A stretch of 64,000 bases of DNA from Methanococcus maripaludis C5 (GCF_000016125.1 NC_009135.1:496001-560000); one strand, 5' to 3'. Shown: positions 1 through 11,296, counted from the first letter of the stretch. The notes: generated by a model from the letters alone, not told the origin. Numbers and translations: made by a program.

Positions 1-2
1 TT

Positions 3-419
3 TTAAAACCAACTTCAGCAAAAGGTTTGGGTGGTGCTGAAAACCCAACCATGCTAGACGAACTCGTTGAAGCAACAGGTGCTAAATCAGTAGCTTACAA
101 AGACAAAATGATGTGTTGCGGTGCAGGTGGTGGTGTAAGGGCTAAAGAATTAGACCTTGCATTAAGCATGACACAAGAAAAAATCGAAAACATGTTGGCA
201 GTAGGTGCTGACGCTACAGTTAACGTATGCCCATTTTGCCAGTTACAATTTGACAGAGGGCAAGTTGAAATCAAAGAAAAATTGGGCAAAGAATATGGAT
301 TCCCTGTTGTACACTTATCACAACTTTTAGGTCTTGCAATGGGTATGGAGCCAAAAGATGTGGCTTTGGACGTAAACTTTATTTCCCCAGAACCATTACT
401 CCAAAAATTAGGATACTAA
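3..419 (+). CDS. hdrB: CoB-CoM heterodisulfide reductase subunit B, 3' part
   Basis: C-terminal part of HdrB, the subunit that binds the noncubane iron-sulfur clusters where the CoM-S-S-CoB heterodisulfide is reduced in the last step of methanogenesis. The reading frame is open to the window edge, so the start is missing; about 138 residues remain. The second CCG (cysteine-rich) domain is intact: CCGAGGG is encoded near 114-134 and CPFCQLQFD near 229-255. An internal TTG at 27 could be mistaken for a start, but the frame continues in family-like sequence upstream of it (LKPTSAKG). The partner hdrC is presumably upstream, outside the window. T-runs follow the stop. Confidence 0.95.
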   Translation, partial: LKPTSAKGLGGAENPTMLDELVEATGAKSVAYKDKMMCCGAGGGVRAKELDLALSMTQEKIENMLAVGADATVNVCPFCQLQFDRGQVEIKEKLGKEYGFPVVHLSQLLGLAMGMEPKDVALDVNFISPEPLLQKLGY

Positions 420-423
420 ATCC

Positions 424-445
424 TTTTTTGCATTTTCTTTTTTTT
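424..445 (+). terminator. T-rich terminator after hdrB
   Basis: Two runs of T (424-429 and 438-445) lie just after the hdrB stop and before the convergent regulator gene. Oligo-T tracts of this kind are the usual archaeal termination signal. Assigned by position and composition only. Confidence 0.5.
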
Positions 446-465
446 AAAAATGAACATATGGAAAT

Positions 466-1275
466 TTAAGAAAACATTGGCTGTTCATATGAATCAGTCG
501 TTTTTGATGCATTTAAAAGAGTGTAGCTTATTTTATTTTTGTCAACCGTTTTTATTATTTTTTCGGCCATTTTTCCAGTAATTATCGCAATAACATCACA
601 ACCCCTGTTGCATGCAGAAACAATTCCCTCAGAGACTGCAAATCTAATATCTGGATGGATTTCAAGTTTATTTACTATAACTGTTCCAACAGTTCCTGCA
701 GTTGCAACCACTGCATCAGGATATTCTTCAAAAGTACTTTTTACAATATCATAGTCGACGTTTCTAGATCCTCCCATCACTTCAGAAGGAATTTTTAAAA
801 AGATAACTTTCCCATTTTGAACGTCAATGTGGCCCTGAATTTCATGAATTGCAACATCTTCTCCCGAATTCCCACCGTAAAATACTTTTGCAGTTGCATC
901 AGATTCAATATTTTTTGAAACATATATAACTCCCTTTTTCATATATACTCCAACAGTTTCTCCAGGATTTACGTTTTCACTAGCAATTGCGGGCCATACG
1001 TCTTTATAACGGTATAAGTTTTGATTTACATCGTTTAAATAATTTTTAAAGTCTGAAATCCATGTTTTTAACGAAGCCATACCTTTTTCGGTTATTACGT
1101 ATTCCCCTCTTCCTCTATTTTTAATCTGTTCTTCTCTTATGAGGTTTCGCATATGTTCTGAAACTCCTTGAACAGTTATACCCAATATGTCTGCGATTTC
1201 TTTCTGTTTAATATGGGGCTGTTTTCTAACAACTTCTGAAAGTATTTGAAATTCTGTAATATTCCTTTTTTTCAT
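466..1275 (-). CDS. HTH transcriptional regulator, COG1497 type
   Basis: Protein of 269 residues with an N-terminal winged helix-turn-helix (about residues 8-62, with IKQKEIADILGITVQGVSEH as the likely recognition region). The C-terminal domain of about 200 residues, with FKNYLNDVNQNL and DVIAIITGKMAEKI, resembles the archaeal predicted-regulator family COG1497. The effector is unknown. The start ATG at 1275 has a GGTGG ribosome site four bases upstream. It is convergent with hdrB and divergent from surE. Family placement is from memory of conserved sequence; no target gene can be named. Confidence 0.75.
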   Translation of the reverse strand: MKKRNITEFQILSEVVRKQPHIKQKEIADILGITVQGVSEHMRNLIREEQIKNRGRGEYVITEKGMASLKTWISDFKNYLNDVNQNLYRYKDVWPAIASENVNPGETVGVYMKKGVIYVSKNIESDATAKVFYGGNSGEDVAIHEIQGHIDVQNGKVIFLKIPSEVMGGSRNVDYDIVKSTFEEYPDAVVATAGTVGTVIVNKLEIHPDIRFAVSEGIVSACNRGCDVIAIITGKMAEKIIKTVDKNKISYTLLNASKTTDSYEQPMFS

Positions 1276-1706
1276 AAATCCACCATAAAGCCCTTATCAA
1301 AATAACTTTAATAACTATATGAAATCGGCTAGTATATATACTTTTGACGTTAATCTTCAAAGATTAACTTTAATTTGAATCCCAAACAGAATTTTAAAAA
1401 TACTATAATTTAATATAATAATATAAGAAAACTTTAGCTTTAAATTAAATTTAGTAAATTAGAAAAAAGATGAATATCAAAACTTTATTCTATTTAAAAT
1501 AAAAGGAGTAGGTGTCGTTTACTCCCTTTAACCCACAAATTATAGATAGGCGTGCCAAAGGCACAATATATAAACAAGTAATTATAATATATATGGTTTT
1601 TGTGCGATTTTGGGCCTCCAAAGCTCAATTCATGCATCTTTAAGAAAAAATATGTAATTGTATAAATATTTGTGAGACAATAATATTGAATAACTGGTGA
1701 TTTATT
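1276..1706. other. Divergent intergenic region with two hairpins
   Basis: This 431-bp AT-rich spacer lies between the regulator (minus) and surE (plus). A TATA-like TATATATA near 1333-1341 suits the regulator, and TATAAATA at 1661-1668 suits surE. Between them lie two G+C-richer hairpins: GGAGTA 1505-1510 with TACTCC 1520-1525, and GTGCC 1552-1556 with GGCAC 1560-1564. Further TATA-like strings occur at 1565-1573 and 1585-1594. No open frame is supported. A small RNA is possible but unproven. Confidence 0.5.
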
Positions 1707-2501
1707 ATGACAATGGAAATATTGCTTGTAAACGATGATGGGATTTATTCAAATGGTCTTTTAGCACTTAAAAATGTAATAAGTGAAGAATTCGATGCAA
1801 ATATTACGGTTGTAGCACCCACTAATCAGCAAAGTGGTATTGGAAGAGCAATAAGTTTGTTTGAGCCACTGAGAATTACTAAAACAAAACTAGCTGACTG
1901 TTCTGAGGGCTACGCAGTATCCGGAACTCCAACTGACTGTGTTGTTTTAGGGGTACATCAGGTTTTAAAGAAAGTTCCCGATTATGTAATTTCTGGAATA
2001 AATATTGGTGAAAATCTTGGAACCGAAATTACAACTTCAGGAACACTTGGAGCTGCATTTGAGGGTGCACACCATGGTGCAAAGGCACTCGCATGTTCGC
2101 TTCAGGTTACAACAGACCATTTAAAATTTAAAGAAGGCGAAAGTCCGATTGATTTTATGAATACTGCTAGAATTGTCAGAAACGTCTTTAAAAAATTTAT
2201 AGATGATGAATTTCCGTGCGATGTAATTAATATAAACGTTCCAGATAATGCTACAGAAAATACGCCTGTAGAAATTACAAAACTTGCTAAAAAAATGTAT
2301 TCAATGCACGTTGAAGAAAGAATTGATCCAAGAAGCAGGAGTTATTACTGGCTAGATGGATATCCCATAATGGATGAAGAAGATGGTACTGATGTGTATG
2401 CAGTTCGAAATAAAAGAAATGTGTCAGTTACTCCACTTACTTTGGACAATACTGCTAAAAATCTAGATGAATTTAAAGAAAAATATGCTAAAAAGTTCTA
2501 G
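1707..2501 (+). CDS. surE: 5'/3'-nucleotidase SurE
   Basis: SurE-family, metal-dependent nucleoside monophosphate phosphatase of 264 residues, the usual length. The N-terminal metal-binding motif LLVNDDGIYSNG (residues 6-17), GTPTDCV and the SGINIGENLG loop with downstream SGTLGAAFEG are all present, so the active site looks complete. The start ATG at 1707 follows GGTGATTTATT, a good ribosome site. It appears to be transcribed alone from TATAAATA at 1661-1668. In cells it acts on nucleotides in housekeeping or stress roles; the natural substrate in methanogens is not evident from sequence. Confidence 0.95.
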   Translation: MTMEILLVNDDGIYSNGLLALKNVISEEFDANITVVAPTNQQSGIGRAISLFEPLRITKTKLADCSEGYAVSGTPTDCVVLGVHQVLKKVPDYVISGINIGENLGTEITTSGTLGAAFEGAHHGAKALACSLQVTTDHLKFKEGESPIDFMNTARIVRNVFKKFIDDEFPCDVININVPDNATENTPVEITKLAKKMYSMHVEERIDPRSRSYYWLDGYPIMDEEDGTDVYAVRNKRNVSVTPLTLDNTAKNLDEFKEKYAKKF

Positions 2502-2576
2502 ATTTAAATAGTTTAGATGCGAATAAGTTATTTACTTAATAATTTTTAATTTTGTTAATTTTTGGTCGTGAGATAG

Positions 2577-3224
2577 ATGTGGAAAAAACTGGGCAACTTA
2601 AAGAAATTTTACGTAAAAACCAGCAGAAAAGGGACTAATAGAATGGCTTTACTTATTGATGGACCAAACATGTTAAGAAAAGAATTCAATGTAGATCTTG
2701 ACAAAGTAAGGGATGCATTAGAGCAGTTTGGTGACATTGTTGTTGGTAGGGTTTATTTAAACCAGTATGCGTCAGATAAATTAATCGAAGCTATTGCAAA
2801 CCAAGGTTTTGAGCCAAGAATCTCTGCTGGAGATGTTGATGTTGAAATGGCAGTTGATGGAACTGAACTGATATTTAATAAAAATCTTGATACTCTTGTT
2901 TACATGACAAGAGACGCAGATTTTTTACCTGCAATCAGAAAAGCCAAAGAACGTGGAAAACAGATTATCGTTGTTGGGGCAGAACCTGGATTTAGTACTG
3001 CAATTCAAAACATTGCTGACCATGTAATTCGAGTAGAAGAAGACTTCGAACTCGACAAAGAAAAATTAGAGCAGAAAAAGCGAGAAAGAGAACACAGTAT
3101 TTCATCTTCAGAAAGTGCGTCCGAAGAAAATACCGAAGTTCAAAAAAATTCAGAGCCTAAAAAAAGTAGTACTGATTCTTTCAAAGATGGGATAAGCAAC
3201 AGTATTAACTGGCTCAAAAAATAA
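2577..3224 (+). CDS. NYN-domain protein, TIGR00288/LabA-like
   Basis: Protein of 215 residues. Residues about 23-155 form a NYN (PIN-like) nuclease fold, with acidic motifs LLIDGPNM (near 26-33), VDVEMAVDG and [11 protein letters not shown] that would place the metal-binding aspartates. The last 60 residues are Lys/Glu/Ser-rich, probably disordered. The family is conserved in archaea (LabA/DUF88, TIGR00288) and is thought to act on RNA, but no substrate is established. The start ATG at 2577 has GTGAGATAG in front of it. It has its own spacing of 75 bp after surE and is followed by a T-run. Confidence 0.8.
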   Translation: MWKKLGNLKKFYVKTSRKGTNRMALLIDGPNMLRKEFNVDLDKVRDALEQFGDIVVGRVYLNQYASDKLIEAIANQGFEPRISAGDVDVEMAVDGTELIFNKNLDTLVYMTRDADFLPAIRKAKERGKQIIVVGAEPGFSTAIQNIADHVIRVEEDFELDKEKLEQKKREREHSISSSESASEENTEVQKNSEPKKSSTDSFKDGISNSINWLKK

Positions 3225-3249
3225 AATTAAACTTAAAAAAATTAAATTC

Positions 3250-3257
3250 TTTTTTTT
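3250..3257 (+). terminator. T-run between convergent genes
   Basis: An eight-T run follows the NYN gene and lies just before the end of the convergent ATP synthase-linked cluster. It fits archaeal intrinsic termination of the plus-strand transcript. Confidence 0.45.
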
Positions 3258-3266
3258 ATATTTTAT

Positions 3267-3536
3267 TTATAAATCTGAAGAAGTTTCTTTTTTCATACAT
3301 TTTGAAAATGCAATTGTTCCAATTGGGCCGCATACTAAAAGTAAAAGAGCTACGGTTTCAACATATGCAATCGAGTAAATTTCTGCTAAAATTACTAAAA
3401 ATGTAGCAATTATTACAGCCATCAGGCCTTCTCCGATAAGCACATTTGAAGTTTCTTTTCTAAATGCTAATTTTAACGCAGAAAACGCACCAAATACTAA
3501 TGAAATCATGGTGAAGTATAATACATATTCATTCAT
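3267..3536 (-). CDS. MrpF/EhbB-like small membrane subunit
   Basis: Membrane protein of 89 residues with three predicted helices (about 2-20, 32-52 and 57-77). The stretch with LIGEGLMAVIIATFLVIL and a final LLLLVCGPIGTIAFSKCM matches the MrpF/MnhF type of antiporter subunit. In methanogens that type occurs as EhbB of the energy-converting hydrogenase Ehb. From memory, M. maripaludis scatters several ehb genes outside its main operon, which supports this call. The ATG at 3536 is preferred to the TTG at 3539 because it lies four bases after GGTGG. It sits 13 bp after the tiny gene upstream of it. Confidence 0.6.
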   Translation of the reverse strand: MNEYVLYFTMISLVFGAFSALKLAFRKETSNVLIGEGLMAVIIATFLVILAEIYSIAYVETVALLLLVCGPIGTIAFSKCMKKETSSDL

Positions 3537-3549
3537 CAAACCACCTGAA

Positions 3550-3726
3550 TTACGCTGATAGGAATTTGTAGGTCCATATTACAAAGATAACCGCACCAAT
3601 AAACATTGAGAACCAAACCCATATATTTACTAGGAAGAGTATCTTATAAATTTTTTCGCTTTTTTCTGGATCATTCATAAGCTTTTTTATCGGGTCTCTT
3701 CCATAATATTTTTTCTTTTTTAGCAT
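3550..3726 (-). CDS. 58-residue single-helix membrane protein
   Basis: A short reading frame of 58 residues fills the gap between the MrpF-like gene and DUF61. It starts with a basic head (MLKKKKYYGRDP), has a charged helix and then one hydrophobic span at about residues 28-52 rich in Trp, Phe and Ile, ending TYKFLSA. The frame is tightly packed: 7 bp to the gene before and 13 bp to the gene after. The hydrophobic segment is not low-complexity AT noise. It is probably a small subunit that works with the MrpF-like protein, perhaps in the Ehb complex, but I do not recognise a family. Confidence 0.6.
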   Translation of the reverse strand: MLKKKKYYGRDPIKKLMNDPEKSEKIYKILFLVNIWVWFSMFIGAVIFVIWTYKFLSA

Positions 3727-3733
3727 TTTATCA

Positions 3734-4123
3734 CTAGTTAAGGCCTATTCTAAATAAGTACTGTGTTGTAGTTGGTAATTTTCGTCTAACTTCTCTTAAT
3801 TCTGGTTTGTAGATATAAAGGATACTTTCTTCACTAAAAAGACTGACCCCTTTTCCTAAAATTTTAGATATCAATTTTACTTCTTCAATTCCTTCTATTT
3901 TTACAGTTCCTGAATCATAACTCGAATCAACTTCCAGTATTAGGGGAAGCCTTATATCGTTAGATATATTTTCTTTTATGAATTCGAGTTCCTTTTTCTT
4001 AATTCTATGTCTTTGTCCGTTTACTATTAAATACGGTTTATCTTCTTTTAAAAGTTCGTTTAATGTTTTTCTTTTAAAATTGGATTTTAAATTGTGCAGA
4101 AATTTATAAACTTCCTTATCCAT
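3734..4123 (-). CDS. UPF0216 (DUF61) family protein
   Basis: Soluble protein of 129 residues of the archaeal UPF0216/DUF61 family, recognised from the LPYLIVNGQRHRIKKKE-like segment (YLIVNGQRHRIKKKEL, residues 31-46) and the conserved end RRKLPTTTQYLFRIGL. Function unknown. The start ATG follows ACGTGAAACA. It lies 56 bp after the DUF22 gene at the tail of the ATP synthase operon; whether it shares the transcript is an inference from strand and spacing. Confidence 0.75.
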   Translation of the reverse strand: MDKEVYKFLHNLKSNFKRKTLNELLKEDKPYLIVNGQRHRIKKKELEFIKENISNDIRLPLILEVDSSYDSGTVKIEGIEEVKLISKILGKGVSLFSEESILYIYKPELREVRRKLPTTTQYLFRIGLN

Positions 4124-4179
4124 TGTTTCACGTAAATTTTATTGAAAAGTTAAAAAAAGTTAGTATTGATGGTATTTAA

Positions 4180-4545
4180 TTATTCAGCATGAAGTACTAC
4201 AATGGTTCCAATGAGTTCTCCTTCTTTAATTGTTCCTTCTTTTACTGCAACAAAGATTGCGTATTCGAGACATCGTTCGTGTTCGAAAGGAACAGGAGTT
4301 TCTTCCCCTAAGGATACCATGTTACCTAATTTGTGCTGAATGTATGCGGAAGGCATCAAAACTGTTTTTTTAGGCAGGCAAATTTTGTTGATATTTACTG
4401 CTTTAATTTCGCCTGCTTTAAGTTCAACAGTTTCTGCTGCAAAAACAGGAACTTTTTGGCCAACTATTTCTAGTTTAGCCCCTTCCTGTTTTTTGCCTTC
4501 AATTTTATCTTCAATTTCTTTAATTTTTCCAGTAATTCTGAACAT
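4180..4545 (-). CDS. DUF22-family protein
   Basis: Protein of 121 residues, beta-rich by appearance, with the segment GKIKEIEDKIEGKK at the start and EYAIFVAVKEGTIKEGELIGTIVVL at the end (read as several short pieces). It resembles the archaeal DUF22 family, whose function is unknown. It starts at an ATG nine bases after GGTGG and only 21 bp after atpD, so it is very probably co-transcribed with the ATP synthase genes. An accessory role for the synthase is possible but not shown. Confidence 0.7.
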   Translation of the reverse strand: MFRITGKIKEIEDKIEGKKQEGAKLEIVGQKVPVFAAETVELKAGEIKAVNINKICLPKKTVLMPSAYIQHKLGNMVSLGEETPVPFEHERCLEYAIFVAVKEGTIKEGELIGTIVVLHAE

Positions 4546-4566
4546 AAAACCACCAACGATGTTGAA

Positions 4567-5217
<651 letters not shown>

Positions 5218-5248
5218 TTAATAAAATGGGAATAATTCAGCTTCTGAA

Positions 5249-6637
<1,389 letters not shown>

Positions 6638-6671
6638 GATAACCCTCCTTACAGTTTAAAATTAAATTAGG

Positions 6672-8432
6672 TTATTTGATTAAAGCACCTAATTCGGATT
6701 CCATTTTGTTAATGATTTCAGGTACTTTCGTGTTTATGAATTCGTCATCAGTCAGGTATTTCATTCTTGCGATGTCTCCTTTTACAGTAACAGCTGAAAT
6801 GCCTGCTGGGTCAGCACCTTTAGCAACTGCATCCAATGCTTTTGTGTAGTAAGTCATGATGATTTTCAACATGTTGTACTGTTTTAATGGTGAACAGTAG
6901 CTGTCTACTTCGTGGTATGCATCTTGCTGTAAGAAATCTTCTCTTAACATTCTTGCAATTTCTAGGATAACTCTTTCTCTGTCCGGAAGTGCATCTGGAC
7001 CAACAAGTTGAACGATTTCTTGGAGTTCAGCTTCTTTTTGGAGTAAGGTCATTGCTTCATCTCTTAATGATCTCCAGTCTGCAGCGGTGTTTTCTTGCCA
7101 CCAGCCAGCGATGTCGTCAATATAGAGTGAGTAACTTGTTAACCAGTTGATTGCAGGGAAGTGTCTTCTTCTTGCAAGGTTCGCATCCAATGCCCAGAAC
7201 ACCTTAACGATTCTTAATGTGTTTGATGTAACTGGTTCTGAGAAGTCACCACCTGGTGGTGAAACTGCACCTACAATACATACGAATCCATGTTTGTCTT
7301 CCGAACCTAAACATTGAACTCTTCCTGCTCTTTCGTAGAACTGAGCGAGTTTTGATGAAAGGTATGCAGGGTATCCTTCTTCCCCTGGCATTTCTTCAAG
7401 TCTACCGGAGATCTCTCTCATTGCTTCTGCCCATCTTGATGTTGAGTCAGCAGTTAAGAGAACACCAAGTCCTTGGTCTCTGAAGTATTCTGCAATTGTA
7501 ATTCCAGTGTAAACTGAAGCTTCCCTAGCAGCTACCGGCATGTTTGATGTGTTTGCAATTAATACGGTCCTGTCCATTAATTTGTTTCCTGTTTTGATAT
7601 CATCCAAGTGTGGGAACTCTTCGATAACTTCTGTCATCTCGTTACCTCTTTCTCCACAACCGATGTATACCACAACATCCACGTCAGACCATTTAGCAAG
7701 CTGGTGTTGTGTAACAGTTTTACCACTTCCGAATGGACCTGGAATTGCTGCAGCACCACCTTTTGCAACACCGAAGAATGTATCTTCGACTCTTTGACCG
7801 GTGATTAATGGAATTACTGGAGGCTGTTTTCCTTTTGATGGTCTTGGCTTTCTTACAGGCCATTTTTGCATCATTTGTACTTCTTTTTCGCCTTCAGCGG
7901 TTTCAACAACTGCAACTGTTTCTTCAACAGTGAAGCTGCCTGATTTGATTTCTTTGATTTTACCACTAATTCCTAAAGGAATCATGATTTTGTGAACGAT
8001 TGATGCAGTTTCTTGAACTGTACCGATAACGTCTCCAGTTATAACTTCATCTCCAACTGCTGCAGTTGCTTCAAAGTCCCATTTAATATCTCTTGAGATT
8101 GATGGAACACTTACTCCTCTTGGGATGTAAATTGAATCTGTAGCATTTTCGATTTCGTTTAAAGGTCTTTGAATACCATCGTACATTGCTTTTAACATAC
8201 CAGGGCCGAGTTCTACTGATAATGGAGCACCAGTACCTTCTACGCCTTCTCCTGGTTTGATACCAGCAGTTTCTTCATAAACCTGAATGATTGCTTCGTC
8301 CTCAGTTAACTGAATGATTTCCCCGGTTAAACCTTCGTTTCCTACTTTAACCACTTCAAACATCTGGGAACCTTTCATGCCTTCGGCAACAACAACCGGA
8401 CCGGATATTTTGATAATTTTACCGACGACCAT
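6672..8432 (-). CDS. atpA: A1A0 ATP synthase catalytic subunit A
   Basis: Catalytic subunit of the ATP synthase, 586 residues, full length. Walker A GPFGSGKT is at about residues 232-239. [10 protein letters not shown] and the [20 protein letters not shown] segment, which includes the Walker B aspartate, follow. The large non-homologous insertion typical of A subunits (about 110-200) is present. No intein interrupts the P-loop region, unlike some archaeal homologues. It lies 15 bp after atpF and uses ion flow through A0 to make ATP at the membrane. Confidence 0.98.
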   Translation of the reverse strand: MVVGKIIKISGPVVVAEGMKGSQMFEVVKVGNEGLTGEIIQLTEDEAIIQVYEETAGIKPGEGVEGTGAPLSVELGPGMLKAMYDGIQRPLNEIENATDSIYIPRGVSVPSISRDIKWDFEATAAVGDEVITGDVIGTVQETASIVHKIMIPLGISGKIKEIKSGSFTVEETVAVVETAEGEKEVQMMQKWPVRKPRPSKGKQPPVIPLITGQRVEDTFFGVAKGGAAAIPGPFGSGKTVTQHQLAKWSDVDVVVYIGCGERGNEMTEVIEEFPHLDDIKTGNKLMDRTVLIANTSNMPVAAREASVYTGITIAEYFRDQGLGVLLTADSTSRWAEAMREISGRLEEMPGEEGYPAYLSSKLAQFYERAGRVQCLGSEDKHGFVCIVGAVSPPGGDFSEPVTSNTLRIVKVFWALDANLARRRHFPAINWLTSYSLYIDDIAGWWQENTAADWRSLRDEAMTLLQKEAELQEIVQLVGPDALPDRERVILEIARMLREDFLQQDAYHEVDSYCSPLKQYNMLKIIMTYYTKALDAVAKGADPAGISAVTVKGDIARMKYLTDDEFINTKVPEIINKMESELGALIK

Positions 8433-8447
8433 ATTTTCACCTCAGAA

Positions 8448-8747
8448 TTACTTAATGTCAACACCAACAGCGTTTCTTACTAATACTTTCACAGGATCAT
8501 TTTCTCTGACAATAGGACCGTTTTTGTCAGGTACTTCTACAACAACTTTTTTTACAGCTGAAATAGTATCTCTTACTTGTTCACCGATTCTTTCGGTAGT
8601 GATAATTAATCCTATTTCAGAGTTGCTGTTTAATTCTTCTATTGCCTTTGCAGCTTGTTCAGGGGATTTAACTTCGTAGACATCTGTAAGTCCAGCAAGT
8701 CTGAACCCAACTACTACATCAGGATCTCCAACTACACCGATTCTCAT
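8448..8747 (-). CDS. atpF: A1A0 ATP synthase subunit F
   Basis: Small stalk subunit of 99 residues, with the family start MRIGVVGDPDVVVGFRLAG and the ITTERIGEQVRD motif. The fold is a Rossmann-like CheY-type domain that sits on the central stalk and modulates activity. It lies 21 bp after atpC and 15 bp before atpA in the same operon. Confidence 0.95.
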   Translation of the reverse strand: MRIGVVGDPDVVVGFRLAGLTDVYEVKSPEQAAKAIEELNSNSEIGLIITTERIGEQVRDTISAVKKVVVEVPDKNGPIVRENDPVKVLVRNAVGVDIK

Positions 8748-8768
8748 AATATCACTTTACAATCGTTT

Positions 8769-9944
8769 TTAGGATACCAGTATCTCCCTGATTTCACTTG
8801 CAGACAGGCCTTCGATTTTACCTTTAATGATAATTTTCAAATTTCTTATCTCAAGTTCTTTCGAGGTAATGAGTCCAATTATCGGGCCTATTCCAAATGG
8901 CTGTCTGAGTGATAATTTTTTACCCATTTTAACCAAGTAACTGTCAAGAGCTTTTTCAAATACGTAAACGGATTTAACTTTTTCGAATTCTTCGAGGTTT
9001 TCAGTCATTAATGGGGCATATTTTGTGCCTTCAAGTGAGCTGATAACTCCTTCGATTGATTCTACATCAGCAAGCTCTTTTAATTTCCAAGAAGCAAGTT
9101 CGTATCCTTTGCTTGTTGTATAATTTGAAATAGCTTCGGATGATAATCCATCAGCTTTTCCTTTAAGGATGATTTTCAAGTTTTCAATGTCAATCATTGT
9201 TCCGATAAATTCTTTGAACAAGTCTTTTTCGGTACCATCAACACTCACGTTTTTCCAGAGGTTTTCAAGGATTAATTTATCGAGTGACATCTCAAGGGTA
9301 GTTAATTTGCCATTTTGCTCGTATTGAGTTAATCCTTCTGAAAGTACGCTTGAATAACCAGTTCCTTCTAAAGCACTTACAATTTCTTCAATTGCTTTAG
9401 TTTCACTTAATTCTCTTAATTTGCTTTCAGGAATTGTTCCAAGTGGAATCAATAATTTGAAAGTTTCTTCAGCATCCAAACCAACATATTTTGCTCTGAG
9501 AAGTGTTTTGATATTTTTAACATCGAATTTCTTTTCAAGCAATTTTAATATTTTTCTTGCTCCATCTGGGGAGATATTTGCAAGTGTTTGGTAAACGTGT
9601 GCTAAATGAATATCTAATGCCTTTTCAACAACTACTGGGTCTTCACTTTGTCCCATAACTTCGGATAAGTATGGCCCGTAATCAGTATCTTCTAAGAATC
9701 CAATTAACTCAGTAGTTCCTGCAGATTCGATTAATTCGTTTATTTTGTGGTCTTTTAATAATCTAGACTCCATACTTCTTACTCTTGCATTAACGTAAGC
9801 AAATGGAGCAGTTTCTGACAAGTATCTTATCAGGAAGATCATAATAACCAAGAATATAGCGATTCCTGCAAGTACAAATAAAGTCATGAATATGTCAGTA
9901 GGCATTCCTGCTATTTCCATTAACTGTGTTAAAGCATCTACCAT
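8769..9944 (-). CDS. atpC: A1A0 ATP synthase subunit C
   Basis: Subunit C (homologue of the yeast V-ATPase d subunit) couples the central stalk to the c-ring. It has 391 residues, mostly helical, with three pseudo-repeats each carrying an NLKIIIKGKxxGLS-type motif (for example near residues 257-268 and 371-382). An N-terminal hydrophobic helix at about 17-43 is present, as in methanogen homologues. It starts 10 bp after atpE. Confidence 0.93.
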   Translation of the reverse strand: MVDALTQLMEIAGMPTDIFMTLFVLAGIAIFLVIMIFLIRYLSETAPFAYVNARVRSMESRLLKDHKINELIESAGTTELIGFLEDTDYGPYLSEVMGQSEDPVVVEKALDIHLAHVYQTLANISPDGARKILKLLEKKFDVKNIKTLLRAKYVGLDAEETFKLLIPLGTIPESKLRELSETKAIEEIVSALEGTGYSSVLSEGLTQYEQNGKLTTLEMSLDKLILENLWKNVSVDGTEKDLFKEFIGTMIDIENLKIILKGKADGLSSEAISNYTTSKGYELASWKLKELADVESIEGVISSLEGTKYAPLMTENLEEFEKVKSVYVFEKALDSYLVKMGKKLSLRQPFGIGPIIGLITSKELEIRNLKIIIKGKIEGLSASEIREILVS

Positions 9945-9954
9945 CTAAATCACC

Positions 9955-10566
9955 TTAGAACAACATTTCAGCAATTTTAGCTCTGACTGAATCTAAATTT
10001 CTTTCAAATGTTGCTTCGAGGCTGTTGTCAGATACTTTTGTTTGATCTGCAGTTTTTATGATACAACCGCCAATGATCGATTTAGCTTCGCCTTTTTTCA
10101 ATACTGTGACTTTTTTGAGTCTGTCTTCCATTTCTTTTTCGAGAGCCCAAAGTGTTGAGTCATCGATTATTTCAAAGTCTTTTTTGTTGAGTAACAATTC
10201 TAATTCGCCGCCGCCTACTGAGTAAACTCCGGAAATTATCATTTTCAACAAAATGTCTTTGTATTCTTCTTTTTGAGGTAATTTTACTAAATCTTCCTCT
10301 AATTTTTCGAGAGTTAACTGGATTGTTTTCTCTCTTTCTTCAAGCAATTTTTTCTTTGCGGAGAGTCTTGCTTCAGCTAAAATTCTGTTTTTAGTCATTT
10401 CAGCATCTTTTTCTCCTTTTTTAGCTATTGCTTGCTCTTTTGTCGAAGCTTCTTCCTTAGCTTCTGTTAATATTGCTTCTTTTTCATTAAGAGCTTCAGC
10501 CAAAATTTTTTCGGCATTTTTATTTGCATCTTCTACGATTTTGGATGTTATCTTTTCCGCTCCCAT
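9955..10566 (-). CDS. atpE: A1A0 ATP synthase subunit E
   Basis: Peripheral-stalk subunit of 203 residues. The N-terminal half (about 1-105) is a long Lys/Glu/Ala-rich coiled coil that pairs with subunit H, and the C-terminal half is a globular head with the motif [20 protein letters not shown] near residues 164-183. The start ATG follows GGTGTTACG. It is in the middle of the operon, 61 bp after atpK. Confidence 0.93.
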
Positions 10567-10627
10567 CGTAACACCTTCGGAATTGGATTTAAAGTATTTA
10601 GAAACCCTGGGTTTCGTTATATTTTAA

Positions 10628-11296
10628 TTAAAACATGATACCGAGCATGATCAAGATTGCTATCAATAAACCGAAGATAGCGAAAGTTTCCGGCATAACT
10701 GCTAAAACTAAACCTTTACCCATTGCATCAGGATCTCTAGCTGTAGCTCCAATTGCACCTGCAGCTGTGATACCTTGACCGATACCTGAAAGACCAGCGA
10801 AACCAACAGCTAAACCAGCACCGAGAGCTGCAATTGTTGTAACACCTGGGCTTGCAAATACTCCAACTAAGAGAAGGATTGCAACTAATAAACCGTAAAT
10901 TGCCTGAGTTTCTGGAAGAACGGAGAAGACCATCGCTTTACCGAATATTCCATCATCTTCAGCAACAGCACCTAAACCAGCAGCTGAAGCGATACCTTGA
11001 CCGATTGCTGATAAACCAGCTAATCCTGTACCGATACCTGCAGCGAGCATTGCCCATTCAGGAGCGCTTTTGAATACGAATAAGATTAAGATTGCAACAA
11101 GGAAACCATAGAGACCTTGGGTTTGTGGTAATGCCTGGAACACAATTGCAGTACCGAATTTGTTTGGGTCTTCTGCAACGACACCAGCACCGCTAGCACC
11201 TGTGATACCAGCACCGATACCTGAACCGAGACCAGCAATACCTACTGCTAAACCAGCACCTATAGCTCCGAGTAATAATGGGTTTTCAAATACCAT
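10628..11296 (-). CDS. atpK: A1A0 ATP synthase proteolipid, triple hairpin
   Basis: Membrane rotor (c-ring) subunit of 222 residues: three tandem c-type hairpins, so six helices, as known in Methanocaldococcus. Hairpins 2 and 3 carry the ion-binding Glu (LPETQAIYG and MPETFAIFG) and the partner Gln in the first helix (GIGQG). Hairpin 1 has LPQTQGLYG and GIGAG, so both ligands are replaced. The ring would therefore have two ion sites per three hairpins. The ATG at 11296 is chosen over the one at 11299 and over the far upstream codon because it lies six bases after GAGGTG. The three repeats are also similar at the DNA level. Confidence 0.95.
   Translation of the reverse strand: MVFENPLLLGAIGAGLAVGIAGLGSGIGAGITGASGAGVVAEDPNKFGTAIVFQALPQTQGLYGFLVAILILFVFKSAPEWAMLAAGIGTGLAGLSAIGQGIASAAGLGAVAEDDGIFGKAMVFSVLPETQAIYGLLVAILLLVGVFASPGVTTIAALGAGLAVGFAGLSGIGQGITAAGAIGATARDPDAMGKGLVLAVMPETFAIFGLLIAILIMLGIMF

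Noticed and set aside
1501-1640. tRNA or known riboswitch
   Set aside because: Hairpins are too short and the order does not give a cloverleaf or a T-loop sequence; no known riboswitch core was recognised and surE is not a typical target.
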